From positions 1,240,001-1,304,000 of the forward strand of contig NZ_BAABRS010000001.1 of NCBI RefSeq assembly GCF_039545095.1: DNA of 64,000 bases, written 5' to 3'. This stretch comes from Fodinibius salicampi. GTDB lineage: Bacteria; Bacteroidota; Rhodothermia; Balneolales; Balneolaceae. The notes beneath the pieces were generated by a model. It saw nothing but the letters and a program-made list of their open reading frames with translations. It was not told the origin of the DNA and searched no databases. Made by a program: the position numbers and the translations under genes. Below are positions 1 to 8,700 of this stretch, piece after piece (within the stretch, counting starts at the first letter, position 1; each line of letters opens with the position of its first letter).

Positions 1-559
1 GGATAATTGGTAATATCATGATGGATTCGTTCCAGGGATTTTTTATCACGGATAATATGATCGTAATAATTGCGCTGCCATACCTTCTGACCGGGGTTGT
101 TTTGTTTTTTATTAATCCGGGTGGTTACTGCCGATTTATAGCCCCGTACAATGGCCCCCAATGTTTTGAGCGGGGAACAGAATCCGGGTTGATGGTTATG
201 GGTGTATGATGTAGGTGAGTATTTTGATTTTGTTGGGGCGTATTTCGATTTTGTTGGGGCGAATCGTTTTGTTGGGGCGTATTGCGATACGCCCCAACAT
301 CATACGGTCCATCATTATCCACCTCAGTATTTCTATTGGAATGGGTGATCTGTATAATGCCATGCACGTGATTGGGCATGATCACAAATGCATCCAATAT
401 CACATTATCGCGGATGGATTCCGTTTCCAACCATTGTCCGCGTGCAATCCTTCCCCATTCATTTAACACCATATTTCCATCGTTGATCTCCCCGAACAGG
501 CATACCCGGTTGTGGGTGCACATGGTCACAAAATACCATCCCGGGAAGGAATAGTAGTA
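1..559 (-). pseudogene. REP-associated tyrosine transposase (IS200-like Y1/HUH), frameshifted
   Basis: Y1 (HUH) transposases of the REP-associated type cut and join single-stranded DNA at palindromic repeats. On the minus strand the frame after a stop at 562-560 reads PGWYFVTMCTHNR and then the HUH segment MPNHVHGII. That frame closes at 125. The family-like C-terminus continues in the neighbouring frame (GAIVRGYKSAVTTR, then VWQRNYYDHIIRD, which should hold the catalytic Tyr) and runs off the left edge. One missing A in the A4 run at 164-167 would explain the shift. About 25 N-terminal residues also seem lost upstream of the stop. The middle is inflated by repeated RNTPQQN-type residues encoded by the palindromic repeats listed separately. 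A sequencing error in the A-run, or translational slippage, cannot be excluded. Confidence 0.75.
231..298. repeat. Palindromic GTTGGGGCG repeats inside the transposase gene
   Basis: Three direct copies of TGTTGGGGCG start at 231, 253 and 270. The last is one arm of a perfect 12-bp inverted repeat (271-282 and 287-298) around a 4-nt loop. The sequence is GC-rich compared with its surroundings and has the geometry of a REP/BIME hairpin, the usual substrate of the transposase family encoded here. It lies in the variable region between the HUH and Tyr parts of the gene. Confidence 0.8.
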
Positions 560-671
560 TCACAAACAGTGCCTCTCCCCTCCGGTCAGGCTGTCTTTCC
601 CTTCCAGTAACCGTAGCACCATAACGACTCCCCTATGGTCGTAACCGTACCCTTATGATGAGAACAGCCCT

Positions 672-847
672 ATCACCTGAAGTTAGTACCATTGACACTG
701 GGAGCCAGTGCTGTTAACACCAGGAGTTAGTGATACTATCACCAGGAGTCATTGCCGTTAACACTGCCAGTCAGTGTCACTGACACCGGGAGTCAGCGTC
801 ACTGGCACTAGGAGTCGGCACTACTGACATTACGAATCAGTATTACA
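672..847. repeat. Degenerate 22-bp tandem repeat array, 8 units
   Basis: The stretch divides exactly into eight 22-bp units (672, 694, 716, 738, 760, 782, 804, 826) close to RACACYRGGAGTCAGTGYYRYT. Units differ at many positions but keep the GGAGTCAGTG core and a CACTG/CAGTG dyad. Weaker units may extend to about 630 and 869. The period is not a multiple of three and no reading frame runs through it, so it is non-coding. Nothing else is seen between the transposase remnant and the tRNA terminator. Confidence 0.85.
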
Positions 848-954
848 ACTACTGTCGGGAACGGAGTGAGATTGCTAATCAAAAAATACAAACCTAACTA
901 TTGTACTATTCTGGTCGTGCTAAGTCCTGACGCTTTACTGGACGGGATATACTG

Positions 955-994
955 TAAACAAAAAAGGCACAATCGGAATGCTCCAATTGTGCCT
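955..994 (-). terminator. Intrinsic terminator after tRNA-Ser
   Basis: Perfect 9-bp inverted repeat AGGCACAAT (965-973 and 986-994) around a 12-nt loop. On the minus strand it is followed by a T6 run. It lies just 3' of the tRNA-Ser gene. Confidence 0.85.
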
Positions 995-998
995 GTGG

Positions 999-1086
999 CG
1001 GAGGGAGGGGGATTCGAACCCCCGGTATCCGGTTGGGATACACACGCTTTCCAAGCGTGCGCCTTCGACCGCTCGGCCACCCCTCC
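999..1086 (-). tRNA. tRNA-Ser (anticodon GGA)
   Basis: Minus-strand cloverleaf of 88 nt. The 7-bp acceptor stem is GGAGGGG/TCCCTCC with discriminator G at 999. The anticodon loop CTTGGAAAG gives GGA (reads UCC/UCU). A long variable arm typical of class II tRNAs precedes the T-arm GGGGG-TTCGAAT-CCCCC. CCA is not encoded. Confidence 0.95.
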
Positions 1087-1152
1087 AAAGAAGATCGCAA
1101 ATATAGGCTATTTTTCAGGGGTTCGCAACGTTTATAGCAGAAAAAAAGCAGA

Positions 1153-1845
1153 TCAAAACCCAAAGGTAAACACCTGTTCAGAATAGGCGCGCACCGGCTC
1201 TCCCCCTTCCCGGGCGGGCTGAAATTTCCACTGCAAGGCGGCTTCACGGGTCTCCTCTTCCAGTCCGTATCCGATGCTGTCCACAATCTTATAGTTCCCG
1301 GAGCCTCCATTTCCATATAAACGGATTTCCAGGATGTTGGCCTCCTCAACATTGCCATCCCGATCCACCAGAAATTGTACCATAATTTCGGCTTTGATAT
1401 TGGCCCTGCGGGCCGATTCTGTGGCGGTGGCTTCTACGATGCGCGTCACCCGGGGTGGTTGCTGTGGATTTCCAGCAACAGGACCTTCTTCCTCCCCCTG
1501 CTCTCCTATCCTGGATTCGGAAAGAGGGTCTGGATTTTCTGAATATTCAATATCATCGAGCTCCGTGAGTTCTTCCTCAATTATTTCATCGGTCGGCTCG
1601 GGAATGGGCGCAGTCGGCTGAGGTGGCGGGGGCGGACTGCTGGACTGTCGCGTAATGATGGCCTCCTCAAATGTAATAGCATCTTCCTGCAGATCGCTGG
1701 CGGAAAACCGATCATCGGGTAACGGCTGGGCGGGCCAAAATTTGATAATCCCAATGATCAATAGCTGGGCCAAGATGATGGACATCATTATACGAAGCCG
1801 GTAATAAAACCGTTCCCTGCTGTTATATTTCGGGTCTTTTGTCAA
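1153..1845 (-). CDS. TonB-family energy transducer
   Basis: 230 aa. A short cytoplasmic head is followed by one membrane segment (about residues 17-36), a Pro-rich periplasmic linker with a PPPPP run near residue 70 and an acidic stretch, and a C-terminal TonB-like domain (about 140-230: VQFLVDRDGNVEEANI, then ALQWKFQPA near the end). TonB proteins pass proton-motive energy from ExbBD to outer-membrane receptors. No exbBD is adjacent. The gene follows plsC by 25 bp on the same strand, so it may be the last gene of a murQ-plsC-tonB transcript. The family call is firm; the receptor served is unknown. Confidence 0.88.
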   Translation of the reverse strand: MTKDPKYNSRERFYYRLRIMMSIILAQLLIIGIIKFWPAQPLPDDRFSASDLQEDAITFEEAIITRQSSSPPPPPQPTAPIPEPTDEIIEEELTELDDIEYSENPDPLSESRIGEQGEEEGPVAGNPQQPPRVTRIVEATATESARRANIKAEIMVQFLVDRDGNVEEANILEIRLYGNGGSGNYKIVDSIGYGLEEETREAALQWKFQPAREGGEPVRAYSEQVFTFGF

Positions 1846-1870
1846 AGATGCTCTCTGTTAAGTATACGTA

Positions 1871-2587
1871 CTATAACGATTTCAGCTCATCATTCATTAA
1901 AGAATAGGCTTCTTGTTTCATATCAGCAACAGAATCGTAATCCCCACTCTTCATAGGGTCCAGAATGGATATCCTGAATTCCTGCTGTGGCGATACCTTC
2001 CAGCTACCGGGCGGCATGGCTTCATGGCCTCCTTTCAAAACGACCGGCAGGATATTAAAATTATATTTTTGGGCTAGTTTAAAAGCCCCGTTTTTAAATG
2101 ACTGAATCTCTCCGTCGGGACTTCGCGTTCCTTCGGGAAAAATCATAGCCGGTATTCCGGCCTGTACGGGCGCTACCAGGGTATCAATTTTCTTCGCGGA
2201 ACTCATGCTCCTGCGATCGATAGCAATCTGTCCGCTCATGTAGACCATCCACCCAAAAATTGGAATCTGGAATAGCTCTTTTTTTGCTACCCATCTCATC
2301 GTCCACGGCAAATGGTATAGCAGCGGCAAATCCAGGAAGCTCTGGTGATTGGCTATGACAATGGTAGGCTGATTAATCTTTTGGATATCAGCCCCCTTTA
2401 TTCGAATTGACCACCAGGGGTTCAGCTTCATCATTGCCCATGCAAGTCCCCGTATTGCTTTATTGGGAACCCGGTTAAAGCGGTCAAAAGGCAAGGTTAA
2501 CAGATAACTTATGGTGACCACCAGAAAGCAACTGATGATACATATCGCCCAGTATATCCAAATGAAAATACTGAAAATCGTTTTCAT
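1871..2587 (-). CDS. plsC: 1-acyl-sn-glycerol-3-phosphate acyltransferase
   Basis: 238 aa. PlsC adds the second acyl chain to lysophosphatidic acid to make phosphatidic acid at the inner membrane. An N-terminal hydrophobic anchor (about 5-30) precedes the acyltransferase box NHQSFLD (the HX4D motif, near residue 80) and the substrate-binding box FPEGTRS (near 150). Length is normal. It starts 9 bp after the murQ stop codon, which suggests co-transcription. Confidence 0.93.
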   Translation of the reverse strand: MKTIFSIFIWIYWAICIISCFLVVTISYLLTLPFDRFNRVPNKAIRGLAWAMMKLNPWWSIRIKGADIQKINQPTIVIANHQSFLDLPLLYHLPWTMRWVAKKELFQIPIFGWMVYMSGQIAIDRRSMSSAKKIDTLVAPVQAGIPAMIFPEGTRSPDGEIQSFKNGAFKLAQKYNFNILPVVLKGGHEAMPPGSWKVSPQQEFRISILDPMKSGDYDSVADMKQEAYSLMNDELKSL

Positions 2588-2596
2588 TATCTGTAT

Positions 2597-3526
2597 TTAC
2601 CTGTTTATTTCCTGCAGTACTCTACGTATAAAACCATCTTTCTGCTGCAATTTCTCCCGGGCCTCGGACTTACCCAAACCAGTAAGCGCCATTACGAGGG
2701 CCGTCTTAACATGTCCGTCGGCCTGTTCCAGCCACCGGCCGGCCTCTTCGTAATCGGCATCCGTAAACATCATGATAATACGTTTGGAGCGCTCTTCCAG
2801 CTTTTGATTCGATAGCTGCAGGTCTACCATCACATTCTCGTACACTTTGCCCTTGCGGATCATCGCCCCGGTGGTTAGCATATTGAGCACCATTTTTTGG
2901 GCCGTGGCGCTTTTCATGCGGGTGCTCCCCATAATCGCTTCAGGACCCACGGGGATGTCGAGCAGTACATCCACCTCAATGGTTATTTGTGAAGCGGGTA
3001 CAGTCGTCACAAACAGCGTATGGCAGCCGGTTTCTTTGGCCTCCTTCAGGGCCCCGTGCACATAGGGAGTGCGTCCGCTGGCTGCAAGTCCACAGACAAT
3101 GTCTTCTGCTTGTAAATTGATTTCCCGCAGGGCTTCTCTCCCGTTGGATTCGTAATCCTCGGCTCCCTCCTGGGCCTCAAACATCGCCTCTTTTCCCCCG
3201 GCAATCAGGCCAATAACCTGTCCGGGATCGGTACCAAATGTTGGCGGACACTCGGCCGCATCCAAAACGCCCAGCCGACCGCTGGTTCCGGCACCAGCAT
3301 AAATCAGTCGACCACTATTCTCAAAGGCTTCCTTTACTAAATCAATGGCTTCGGCAATGGCCGGGAGTTTTTTTTCTACCTCTTGAGCTACTTTTTGGTC
3401 TTCTGCATTGATAAGACGTGCAATTTCATGGGAATCAGCCAGGTCAATGGCCTGCGTATTGGGATTTCGCTGTTCCGTATCCAACTCTTTTAGCTGAGAA
3501 AATAATTGTTGCTTATTCTTTTCCAC
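2597..3526 (-). CDS. murQ: N-acetylmuramic acid 6-phosphate etherase
   Basis: 309 aa, normal length. MurQ cleaves the lactyl ether of MurNAc-6-phosphate to give GlcNAc-6-phosphate in cell-wall sugar recycling. The SIS fold carries AGAGTSGRLG (about 77-86) and DAAECPPTFG with the family's catalytic Glu, then IMGSTRMKSATAQK. The C-terminal helical domain is present. No murK or anmK kinase gene is adjacent. First gene of the apparent murQ-plsC-tonB unit. Confidence 0.95.
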   Translation of the reverse strand: MEKNKQQLFSQLKELDTEQRNPNTQAIDLADSHEIARLINAEDQKVAQEVEKKLPAIAEAIDLVKEAFENSGRLIYAGAGTSGRLGVLDAAECPPTFGTDPGQVIGLIAGGKEAMFEAQEGAEDYESNGREALREINLQAEDIVCGLAASGRTPYVHGALKEAKETGCHTLFVTTVPASQITIEVDVLLDIPVGPEAIMGSTRMKSATAQKMVLNMLTTGAMIRKGKVYENVMVDLQLSNQKLEERSKRIIMMFTDADYEEAGRWLEQADGHVKTALVMALTGLGKSEAREKLQQKDGFIRRVLQEINR

Positions 3527-3583
3527 TTTAGGAAGCGTTTAGATGATTGTGCTAACTCCTATGCAAGGTAACAAATTGAACAC

Positions 3584-3937
3584 TCATTTTTTACCGATCC
3601 ACCCGAGGTGCGTATGCTTAAAAGAATCAGCATATTTTAAACCGTATCCAAAAATACGGTCCATTGCGGCATGCCCCAATATGATAATGCCTGCCAATTC
3701 AATTACCGGCATCGACCATGTATAGCCGACCATATATAATACGACGGCTACGGCCTTGTGATGAAATATATTATAGAGTACCGAACCAGCTCCGGGATTA
3801 AAAAGATATCCGGCCATGCTTATATCCGGTGCAAGCAATAAGAGCGGAAACCACCACCAGTCAAAAGTTGTTTGTGCAAAGAGAAAAATGGCCAGCGCAA
3901 ATATACCAATCTCTTCAATACGTAATAGCGTCTTCAT
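3584..3937 (-). CDS. DUF4260 family membrane protein
   Basis: 117 aa with about four hydrophobic segments. The ending GYGLKYADSFKHTHLGWIGK and the internal FHHKAV and GHAAMDRIFGYG segments match what I recall of DUF4260, a small integral membrane family of unknown function. It lies 17 bp downstream of accC on the same strand. No function can be assigned. Confidence 0.85.
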   Translation of the reverse strand: MKTLLRIEEIGIFALAIFLFAQTTFDWWWFPLLLLAPDISMAGYLFNPGAGSVLYNIFHHKAVAVVLYMVGYTWSMPVIELAGIIILGHAAMDRIFGYGLKYADSFKHTHLGWIGKK

Positions 3938-3954
3938 CTGATTTGGATCTTTAA

Positions 3955-5463
3955 TTATTTACGGCTGTTCCACCACTCTGAAACATTCCGTGAAGCTGTT
4001 TTATTCGTGGTACTGTTTTGAGAGGTCTCACTTCCACCTTCCCCGGAAATTTTTAATAGGCTGGCGGCCAACGCCTGAACTTCTTTATCGATATCCTGGA
4101 ATTCATCCAGTTTCTCGGTGCAAAAATGATCCCCTACGAAGTGAGTATCATAATTCCCGGTTGCAAAGGTCTCGTGGCTCAACACATATCTGCAAAAAGG
4201 AATAGTAGTTCGGCAGCCGGCAATCTCATATTCTTCCAGGGCACGCAGCATGCGGCGGATAGCGTGGTTTCGATCGTTCCCATAGGCACATAGCTTGGAA
4301 ATCATCGGATCGTAATTAATGGACACTTCCTGTCCCTCCTCTACTCCTGCATCCACTCGAATACCGTTACCTGACGGAATGCGGTGTTTGGTCAGCGTAC
4401 CGGTGCTAGGCAAAAAATTATCCCTTGGATCTTCTGCGTAAATTCGGCATTCAATGGCATGTCCCTCCATTTCAATATCCTGCTGCTCAAAAGGAAGCTC
4501 TTTGCCTTCCGCAACCAGAATCTGCAGTGCCACCAGATCTAATCCTGTTATCAACTCGGTAACCGGGTGCTCAACCTGGAGACGCGTATTCATCTCCAGG
4601 AAATAGAAATTACGGTCAGCGTCTACCAGGAACTCTATGGTCCCGGCCCCCACATAATCTACTGCTTGGGCTGCCGCTATTGCAGCATCGGCCATCTCGG
4701 AGCGAAGCTCGGGCGTTAAAATAGAACAGGGTGCTTCTTCAATGACTTTCTGATGGCGCCGCTGTATGGAGCATTCCCGGTCAAAAATATGGAGTACCTT
4801 GCCGTGCTTATCCGCCATAATTTGAAATTCCACGTGCCGTGGCTCTACCAGATATTTTTCGATATAGACGCGATCGTCTCCAAAAGAATTGCGGGCCTCT
4901 GATTTTGCCGCCTTGATACCTGATCGGAACTCATCTTTGTTTTCTACAATGCGCATGCCTTTTCCTCCGCCCCCGGCAGCCGCCTTAACCAGCACCGGGT
5001 AGCCGATTTCGTCGGCGATGGCCTCGGCTTCTTCAATATCCTTGAGTTCTTTTTTGGTCCCGGGTGGAAAAGGAACGTTGGCTTTGCTCATTAATTCCCG
5101 GGCCGCCGTTTTATCTCCCATCGTGCTTATAGCCTTGGGATTGGGACCTATAAAGATAACGCCTTCTTCTTTACACCGCCTGGAAAACTCCGCATTTTCA
5201 CTCAAAAAACCATAGCCGGGATGAATAGCATCGGCCCCGGTTTCTTTAGCAACTTCAATGATTTTATCAATGACCAGGTAACTCTCAGAGGAAGCGGCGG
5301 GACCGATATGTACCGACTCGTCGGCCTGCAACACATGAGGGGCATCGGCATCCGGGGTAGAATATACAGCTACCGTCTGCTTGCCCAGCTCCTGGCAACT
5401 TCGGATGATGCGAAGAGCAATTTCACCGCGATTTGCAATCAGAATTTTAGATATATCAGCCAT
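3955..5463 (-). CDS. accC: Biotin carboxylase subunit of acetyl/acyl-CoA carboxylase
   Basis: 502 aa from the ATG at 5463 (MADISKILIANRGEIA). A longer frame to 5544 would overlap the upstream gene and adds non-family residues. AccC carboxylates biotin on its carrier protein using ATP and bicarbonate. The N-terminal domain, the ATP-grasp loop AAAGGGGKGM, EAPC and EMNTRLQVEHPVTE are intact. The C-terminus runs about 45-50 residues beyond the usual ~450 and is low-complexity (SETSQNSTTNKTAS). No accB or carboxyltransferase gene is adjacent, so the enzyme may act in acetyl-CoA or propionyl-CoA carboxylation. Confidence 0.95.
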   Translation of the reverse strand: MADISKILIANRGEIALRIIRSCQELGKQTVAVYSTPDADAPHVLQADESVHIGPAASSESYLVIDKIIEVAKETGADAIHPGYGFLSENAEFSRRCKEEGVIFIGPNPKAISTMGDKTAARELMSKANVPFPPGTKKELKDIEEAEAIADEIGYPVLVKAAAGGGGKGMRIVENKDEFRSGIKAAKSEARNSFGDDRVYIEKYLVEPRHVEFQIMADKHGKVLHIFDRECSIQRRHQKVIEEAPCSILTPELRSEMADAAIAAAQAVDYVGAGTIEFLVDADRNFYFLEMNTRLQVEHPVTELITGLDLVALQILVAEGKELPFEQQDIEMEGHAIECRIYAEDPRDNFLPSTGTLTKHRIPSGNGIRVDAGVEEGQEVSINYDPMISKLCAYGNDRNHAIRRMLRALEEYEIAGCRTTIPFCRYVLSHETFATGNYDTHFVGDHFCTEKLDEFQDIDKEVQALAASLLKISGEGGSETSQNSTTNKTASRNVSEWWNSRK

Positions 5464-5477
5464 CTTATAAATCCAAT

Positions 5478-6191
5478 TTATATTATATGCGTTTTGAGCA
5501 TTTGAGGCCACTGGTCCCACTCGTGGGTTGTTTCTAAATTCCAAATATCCAGCTCGTGCTCAATGAACTTCATGCTAAATATATTACTTAGGCGCCGGCC
5601 ATACTCGCGCCGGGGATCTTCTTCATAACTTACCAGCCTGAAGTCCACATTCCGGATGTCGTTTAACAGCGATTGCTTATTGATATTGGGGACAAAATCC
5701 ATAGGATTGTTATAATATACATCATTCTCATAATAGTCATCCATGAACCGCTTGATATCATAAACGCCGCTCATACCAATGGCTCTGTCAAATGCAGTCG
5801 GATGTTTAAGTGCCGTGGTTATGGCATGGTATCCTCCCAAATCGGTTCCGGCTACGATAGTATAATCAATCGGATTGTGATCCTTTATATAGGGCACCAC
5901 CTCATCCACAAGGTACGACTCAAATTGATTATGCCGTACTAGTCGCTGTGATGGTGTAACTTTATCGTTCAGGAAGCTTTCTTTATCTACTGAGGAAATA
6001 CAGTAAAGCTGATTAAAGCCATTTTTAAGCTGATAGGAAATGGCGTTCACCATTCCGAATTTCTCCCATTGATGACAATTTGCGCCTCTGGTTGGAATTC
6101 CGATCACCGGCGTACCAGAGGAGCCGTAAATAACAATCTCCATATCCTTGCCCAGGCTAGGGCTACGCCACTGTATTTTCTCCTTATCCAT
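5478..6191 (-). CDS. Esterase-D-like alpha/beta hydrolase lacking the nucleophile Ser
   Basis: 237 aa, similar to the putative esterase family (PF00756 type) in its strand order and its ending THEWDQWPQML, which holds the usual catalytic His. The nucleophile elbow, normally G-x-S-x-G, reads G115-T-D117-L-G-G, so Ser is replaced by Asp. The equivalent of the acidic-residue region (YEEDPRREYGRRLS) is kept. No signal peptide is visible. The protein is probably a non-hydrolytic relative or uses altered chemistry. It lies 14 bp upstream of accC on the same strand. Confidence 0.8.
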   Translation of the reverse strand: MDKEKIQWRSPSLGKDMEIVIYGSSGTPVIGIPTRGANCHQWEKFGMVNAISYQLKNGFNQLYCISSVDKESFLNDKVTPSQRLVRHNQFESYLVDEVVPYIKDHNPIDYTIVAGTDLGGYHAITTALKHPTAFDRAIGMSGVYDIKRFMDDYYENDVYYNNPMDFVPNINKQSLLNDIRNVDFRLVSYEEDPRREYGRRLSNIFSMKFIEHELDIWNLETTHEWDQWPQMLKTHII

Positions 6192-6295
6192 TACATCCTC
6201 TTAATAGTTTATTGGCCTTCAGATATTTTTAAAGTGGAATATAACAGATACTATGCTTTAGTGTAAATTTTGTTCCCGGATCAATATGATCCTAT

Positions 6296-7285
6296 TCAGG
6301 AATTGGCCATCTTAGTTTGATAAAAGACACGGGGAATGATCGCAAGTTTTTCAGTGGTATTAAGATAAGCACGCACATCAAAAACGTTGTAGTTGTTCTT
6401 TTCAATTTTATCCAGAATACGACTGTAGTTATAACGAGCTAAATAAACCGGGAGCCGACTATCTCTGGCAAGTAAAGAGACTCCCTTTTCGGAACGGTCA
6501 TAGTACCGTCGAGCCCGGTCAATCTGGTAGGCCAATAGTTCTTTCACGGAGGGTGTTAATGAGTGAGAAAAAAGATCCTCTTCCGAAACTCCGAACTTGG
6601 CTAATTCATTTTGCGGTAAATAAATCCTCCCCTTTCGCAAATCCTCACCTACATCCCGTAAAATATTGGTCAGCTGCATGGCAATGCCCAGATCTACCGC
6701 ATAGCCTAGCGCCTCCCTGGACTCATAACCGAACACCTGGCTCGTCATTAATCCAACAATGGATGCTACCTTAAAAGAATAGTCATAAACCTCATCAAAA
6801 GTTTGGTATCGGCTTTTATAGAGATCCATGCATACCCCCTCCATGAGCCCAAATGGTAGCTCTATAGGGATATCATATCGCCTTAACACATCAGAAAAAG
6901 CCGTAAGAATCGGATCTTCAAAGGAACGTCCCTCGTAGGTTTCTTGCAGGTTCTTTTTCCACCTTTTCAGTCGTACTTTTACATCTGAAATATCCAGTTC
7001 CTCCTTTGCGATCAGATCTTCCGCTTCATCAACCAGGTCATCCACATAGCGGCATAAGCTATAAATGGCAAAGATTCCCCGCTGTTTGTGATTGGGTAAA
7101 AAACGCGTGGCCATGTAGAACGTTTTGGCATGCTCCCGGGTTATCGCCCTGCAGCGAGCATAGGCTTCTTTGAGGTGCCCTTCATCAAGCTCATCAATAA
7201 CAGAACGATGGAAAGAAGTACGACGGTACAAAGGCCTTATAAAGTTATACGGAATGCGCAAAAGGTCATTCATAAACAGAGCCAC
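6296..7285 (-). CDS. crtB: Phytoene/squalene synthase family protein
   Basis: 329 aa. Family members condense two prenyl diphosphates head to head; the phytoene synthase branch starts carotenoid synthesis. Both Asp-rich Mg-binding motifs are visible: DDLVDEAED near residue 80 and NILRDVGEDLRKGRIYLP near 205. An internal ATG four codons downstream is an alternative start. No crtI or other pigment gene is adjacent, so phytoene rather than squalene synthase is an inference. It is divergent from purC across a 166-bp AT-rich gap that must hold both promoters. Confidence 0.85.
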   Translation of the reverse strand: MALFMNDLLRIPYNFIRPLYRRTSFHRSVIDELDEGHLKEAYARCRAITREHAKTFYMATRFLPNHKQRGIFAIYSLCRYVDDLVDEAEDLIAKEELDISDVKVRLKRWKKNLQETYEGRSFEDPILTAFSDVLRRYDIPIELPFGLMEGVCMDLYKSRYQTFDEVYDYSFKVASIVGLMTSQVFGYESREALGYAVDLGIAMQLTNILRDVGEDLRKGRIYLPQNELAKFGVSEEDLFSHSLTPSVKELLAYQIDRARRYYDRSEKGVSLLARDSRLPVYLARYNYSRILDKIEKNNYNVFDVRAYLNTTEKLAIIPRVFYQTKMANS

Positions 7286-7451
7286 TATTTGATAAAGCGT
7301 TCACTATATCAACATGATGGGATATTTAAATCATTCCCATGCTCCATACTTTAGTTTTAAAGATTTAGAGAAAACTGCAGGAAAATTTCAATTCTTCTTA
7401 ACTTTTTTCGATTTTCTAAATGACTTAAAATTTTAGCTAACTATTTGAATC

Positions 7452-8420
7452 GTGGGAAACTACTCAATTGATAAACAAGATCTCAACAATTGTATCACCC
7501 AAACAAATGTACCCGCTGCGGGTACCCCTTATCGCGGCAAGGTACGGGATGTCTATTCTCTGGGAGATAATAAACTGGGTATCGTAGCCAGTGATCGCAT
7601 CTCGGCTTTTGATCATATTATGAAACAGGCAATCCCTTATAAGGGGCAGATTTTGAACAGCCTTGCCGCCTTTGCTTTTGATAAAGTGGACGACCTGGTA
7701 AATACACACATTATTGACGTTCCCCATCCCAATGTTACTATTGCTAAAAGATGCGAACCCATTCCTATCGAGGTTGTTATCCGTGCCTGCCTGACTGGCC
7801 ATGCTGCGCGGGTTTATAAATCAGGGAAGCGCACTTTATGCGGGGTTGAGTTGCCCGACGGAATGGTTGAAAATCAGAGATTTGAAGAACCCATATTGAC
7901 TCCCGCCACAAAAGCCGAAGAGGGACATGATGAGGATATTTCTGAAAAAGAAATCCTCGACCATGAAATTGTTGAGCCCGACCTTTGGGAAGAAATCAGG
8001 ACGAAGGCTTTTCAAATATTTGAGCGGGGACAAGAAATTGCCAATAAACAGGGACTCATTCTGGTAGATACCAAATACGAGTTCGGGCTTTGCAATGGTG
8101 AGCTAACACTTATAGATGAAGTGCACACTGCGGATTCTTCCCGGTACTTTTATTCTGAGGGATATGAACAAAGACTAAAAGAAGGGAACCCTCAAAAACA
8201 ACTCTCAAAAGAATTTCTGCGAGAATGGCTTATGGAGCACGATTTCCAGGGCAAAGAAGGGCAAACGCTTCCCGACCTGCCGGACTCCTTGCGGATCAAG
8301 GTATTTGAGCGTTATTCCGAGCTATTTGAGAAGCTGACGGGTAAATTTTTTGAGCCCACGCCTATTAATATCAATGACCTGAATAATAAGTTGCAGGAGA
8401 TATTTACTCAATATCAATAG
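7452..8420 (+). CDS. purC: Phosphoribosylaminoimidazole-succinocarboxamide synthase
   Basis: 322 aa. Joins CAIR and aspartate with ATP in purine synthesis. Recognisable blocks are YRGKVRDVYSLGD, ASDRISAFD, VIRACLTGHA, TPATKAEEGHDE and LIDEVHTADSSRY. This is the long form of the enzyme. The start is GTG at 7452; no in-frame ATG precedes the conserved region and no clear Shine-Dalgarno site is present. Its last 17 bp overlap the convergent small gene at 8404-8649. Confidence 0.95.
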   Translation: MGNYSIDKQDLNNCITQTNVPAAGTPYRGKVRDVYSLGDNKLGIVASDRISAFDHIMKQAIPYKGQILNSLAAFAFDKVDDLVNTHIIDVPHPNVTIAKRCEPIPIEVVIRACLTGHAARVYKSGKRTLCGVELPDGMVENQRFEEPILTPATKAEEGHDEDISEKEILDHEIVEPDLWEEIRTKAFQIFERGQEIANKQGLILVDTKYEFGLCNGELTLIDEVHTADSSRYFYSEGYEQRLKEGNPQKQLSKEFLREWLMEHDFQGKEGQTLPDLPDSLRIKVFERYSELFEKLTGKFFEPTPININDLNNKLQEIFTQYQ

Positions 8421-8649
8421 CGGGTTCTGAGGAATAGCTGCTCTTCTTCCCAGAGGTGTTATATTTATCAGCCAGGCGGCTAAGGGCTTTTTTTCCCAGC
8501 ATAGCTTTTCGTGCAAAATTACGTTCTTTATCGTTTTGGGAAAGATAATCCTCGAACGACTCCTGCTCTGCACGATTTAAATTGCCATCTATATAATCAG
8601 TTAAAAAATCGGTGAGTGTTTCATCACGATCAAATTCGGTAATATCCAT
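8404..8649 (-). CDS. Small acidic protein downstream of the ECF sigma factor (possible anti-sigma factor)
   Basis: 81 aa. The N-terminal half (DFLTDYIDGNLNRAEQESFEDYL) resembles the helical start of anti-sigma factors, but there is no zinc-binding HxxxCxxC motif and no membrane segment. The C-terminal half is basic then Ser-rich. It directly follows the sigma factor gene on the same strand, which supports the anti-sigma idea; this is inference. A terminator hairpin sits immediately before its ATG, so expression probably depends on read-through. Confidence 0.6.
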   Translation of the reverse strand: MDITEFDRDETLTDFLTDYIDGNLNRAEQESFEDYLSQNDKERNFARKAMLGKKALSRLADKYNTSGKKSSYSSEPAIDIE

Positions 8650-8700
8650 AAGTGAAAAAATAAGGGTAATAAATGATTTAACAAGTTCATTTATTACCCT
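8650..8700 (-). terminator. Terminator/attenuator between sigma factor and its small partner
   Basis: Perfect 13-bp inverted repeat AGGGTAATAAATG (8663-8675 and 8688-8700) around a 12-nt loop. On the minus strand it is followed by TATTTTTTC, which ends at the ATG of the 81-aa gene. It therefore sits in the only leader of that gene. Confidence 0.8.

Noticed and set aside
125-529. Functional -1 programmed frameshift in the transposase
   Set aside because: The A4 run could slip, but REP-associated transposases are normally single-frame and the N-terminus is also lost, so decay is more likely.
672-847. CRISPR array
   Set aside because: Repeats are contiguous 22-bp units without spacers, and units diverge; no cas genes nearby. 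The same applies to 63510-63647.
866-1358. Open frames crossing tRNA-Ser
   Set aside because: The region is a clear tRNA with terminator; the frames have no family character.
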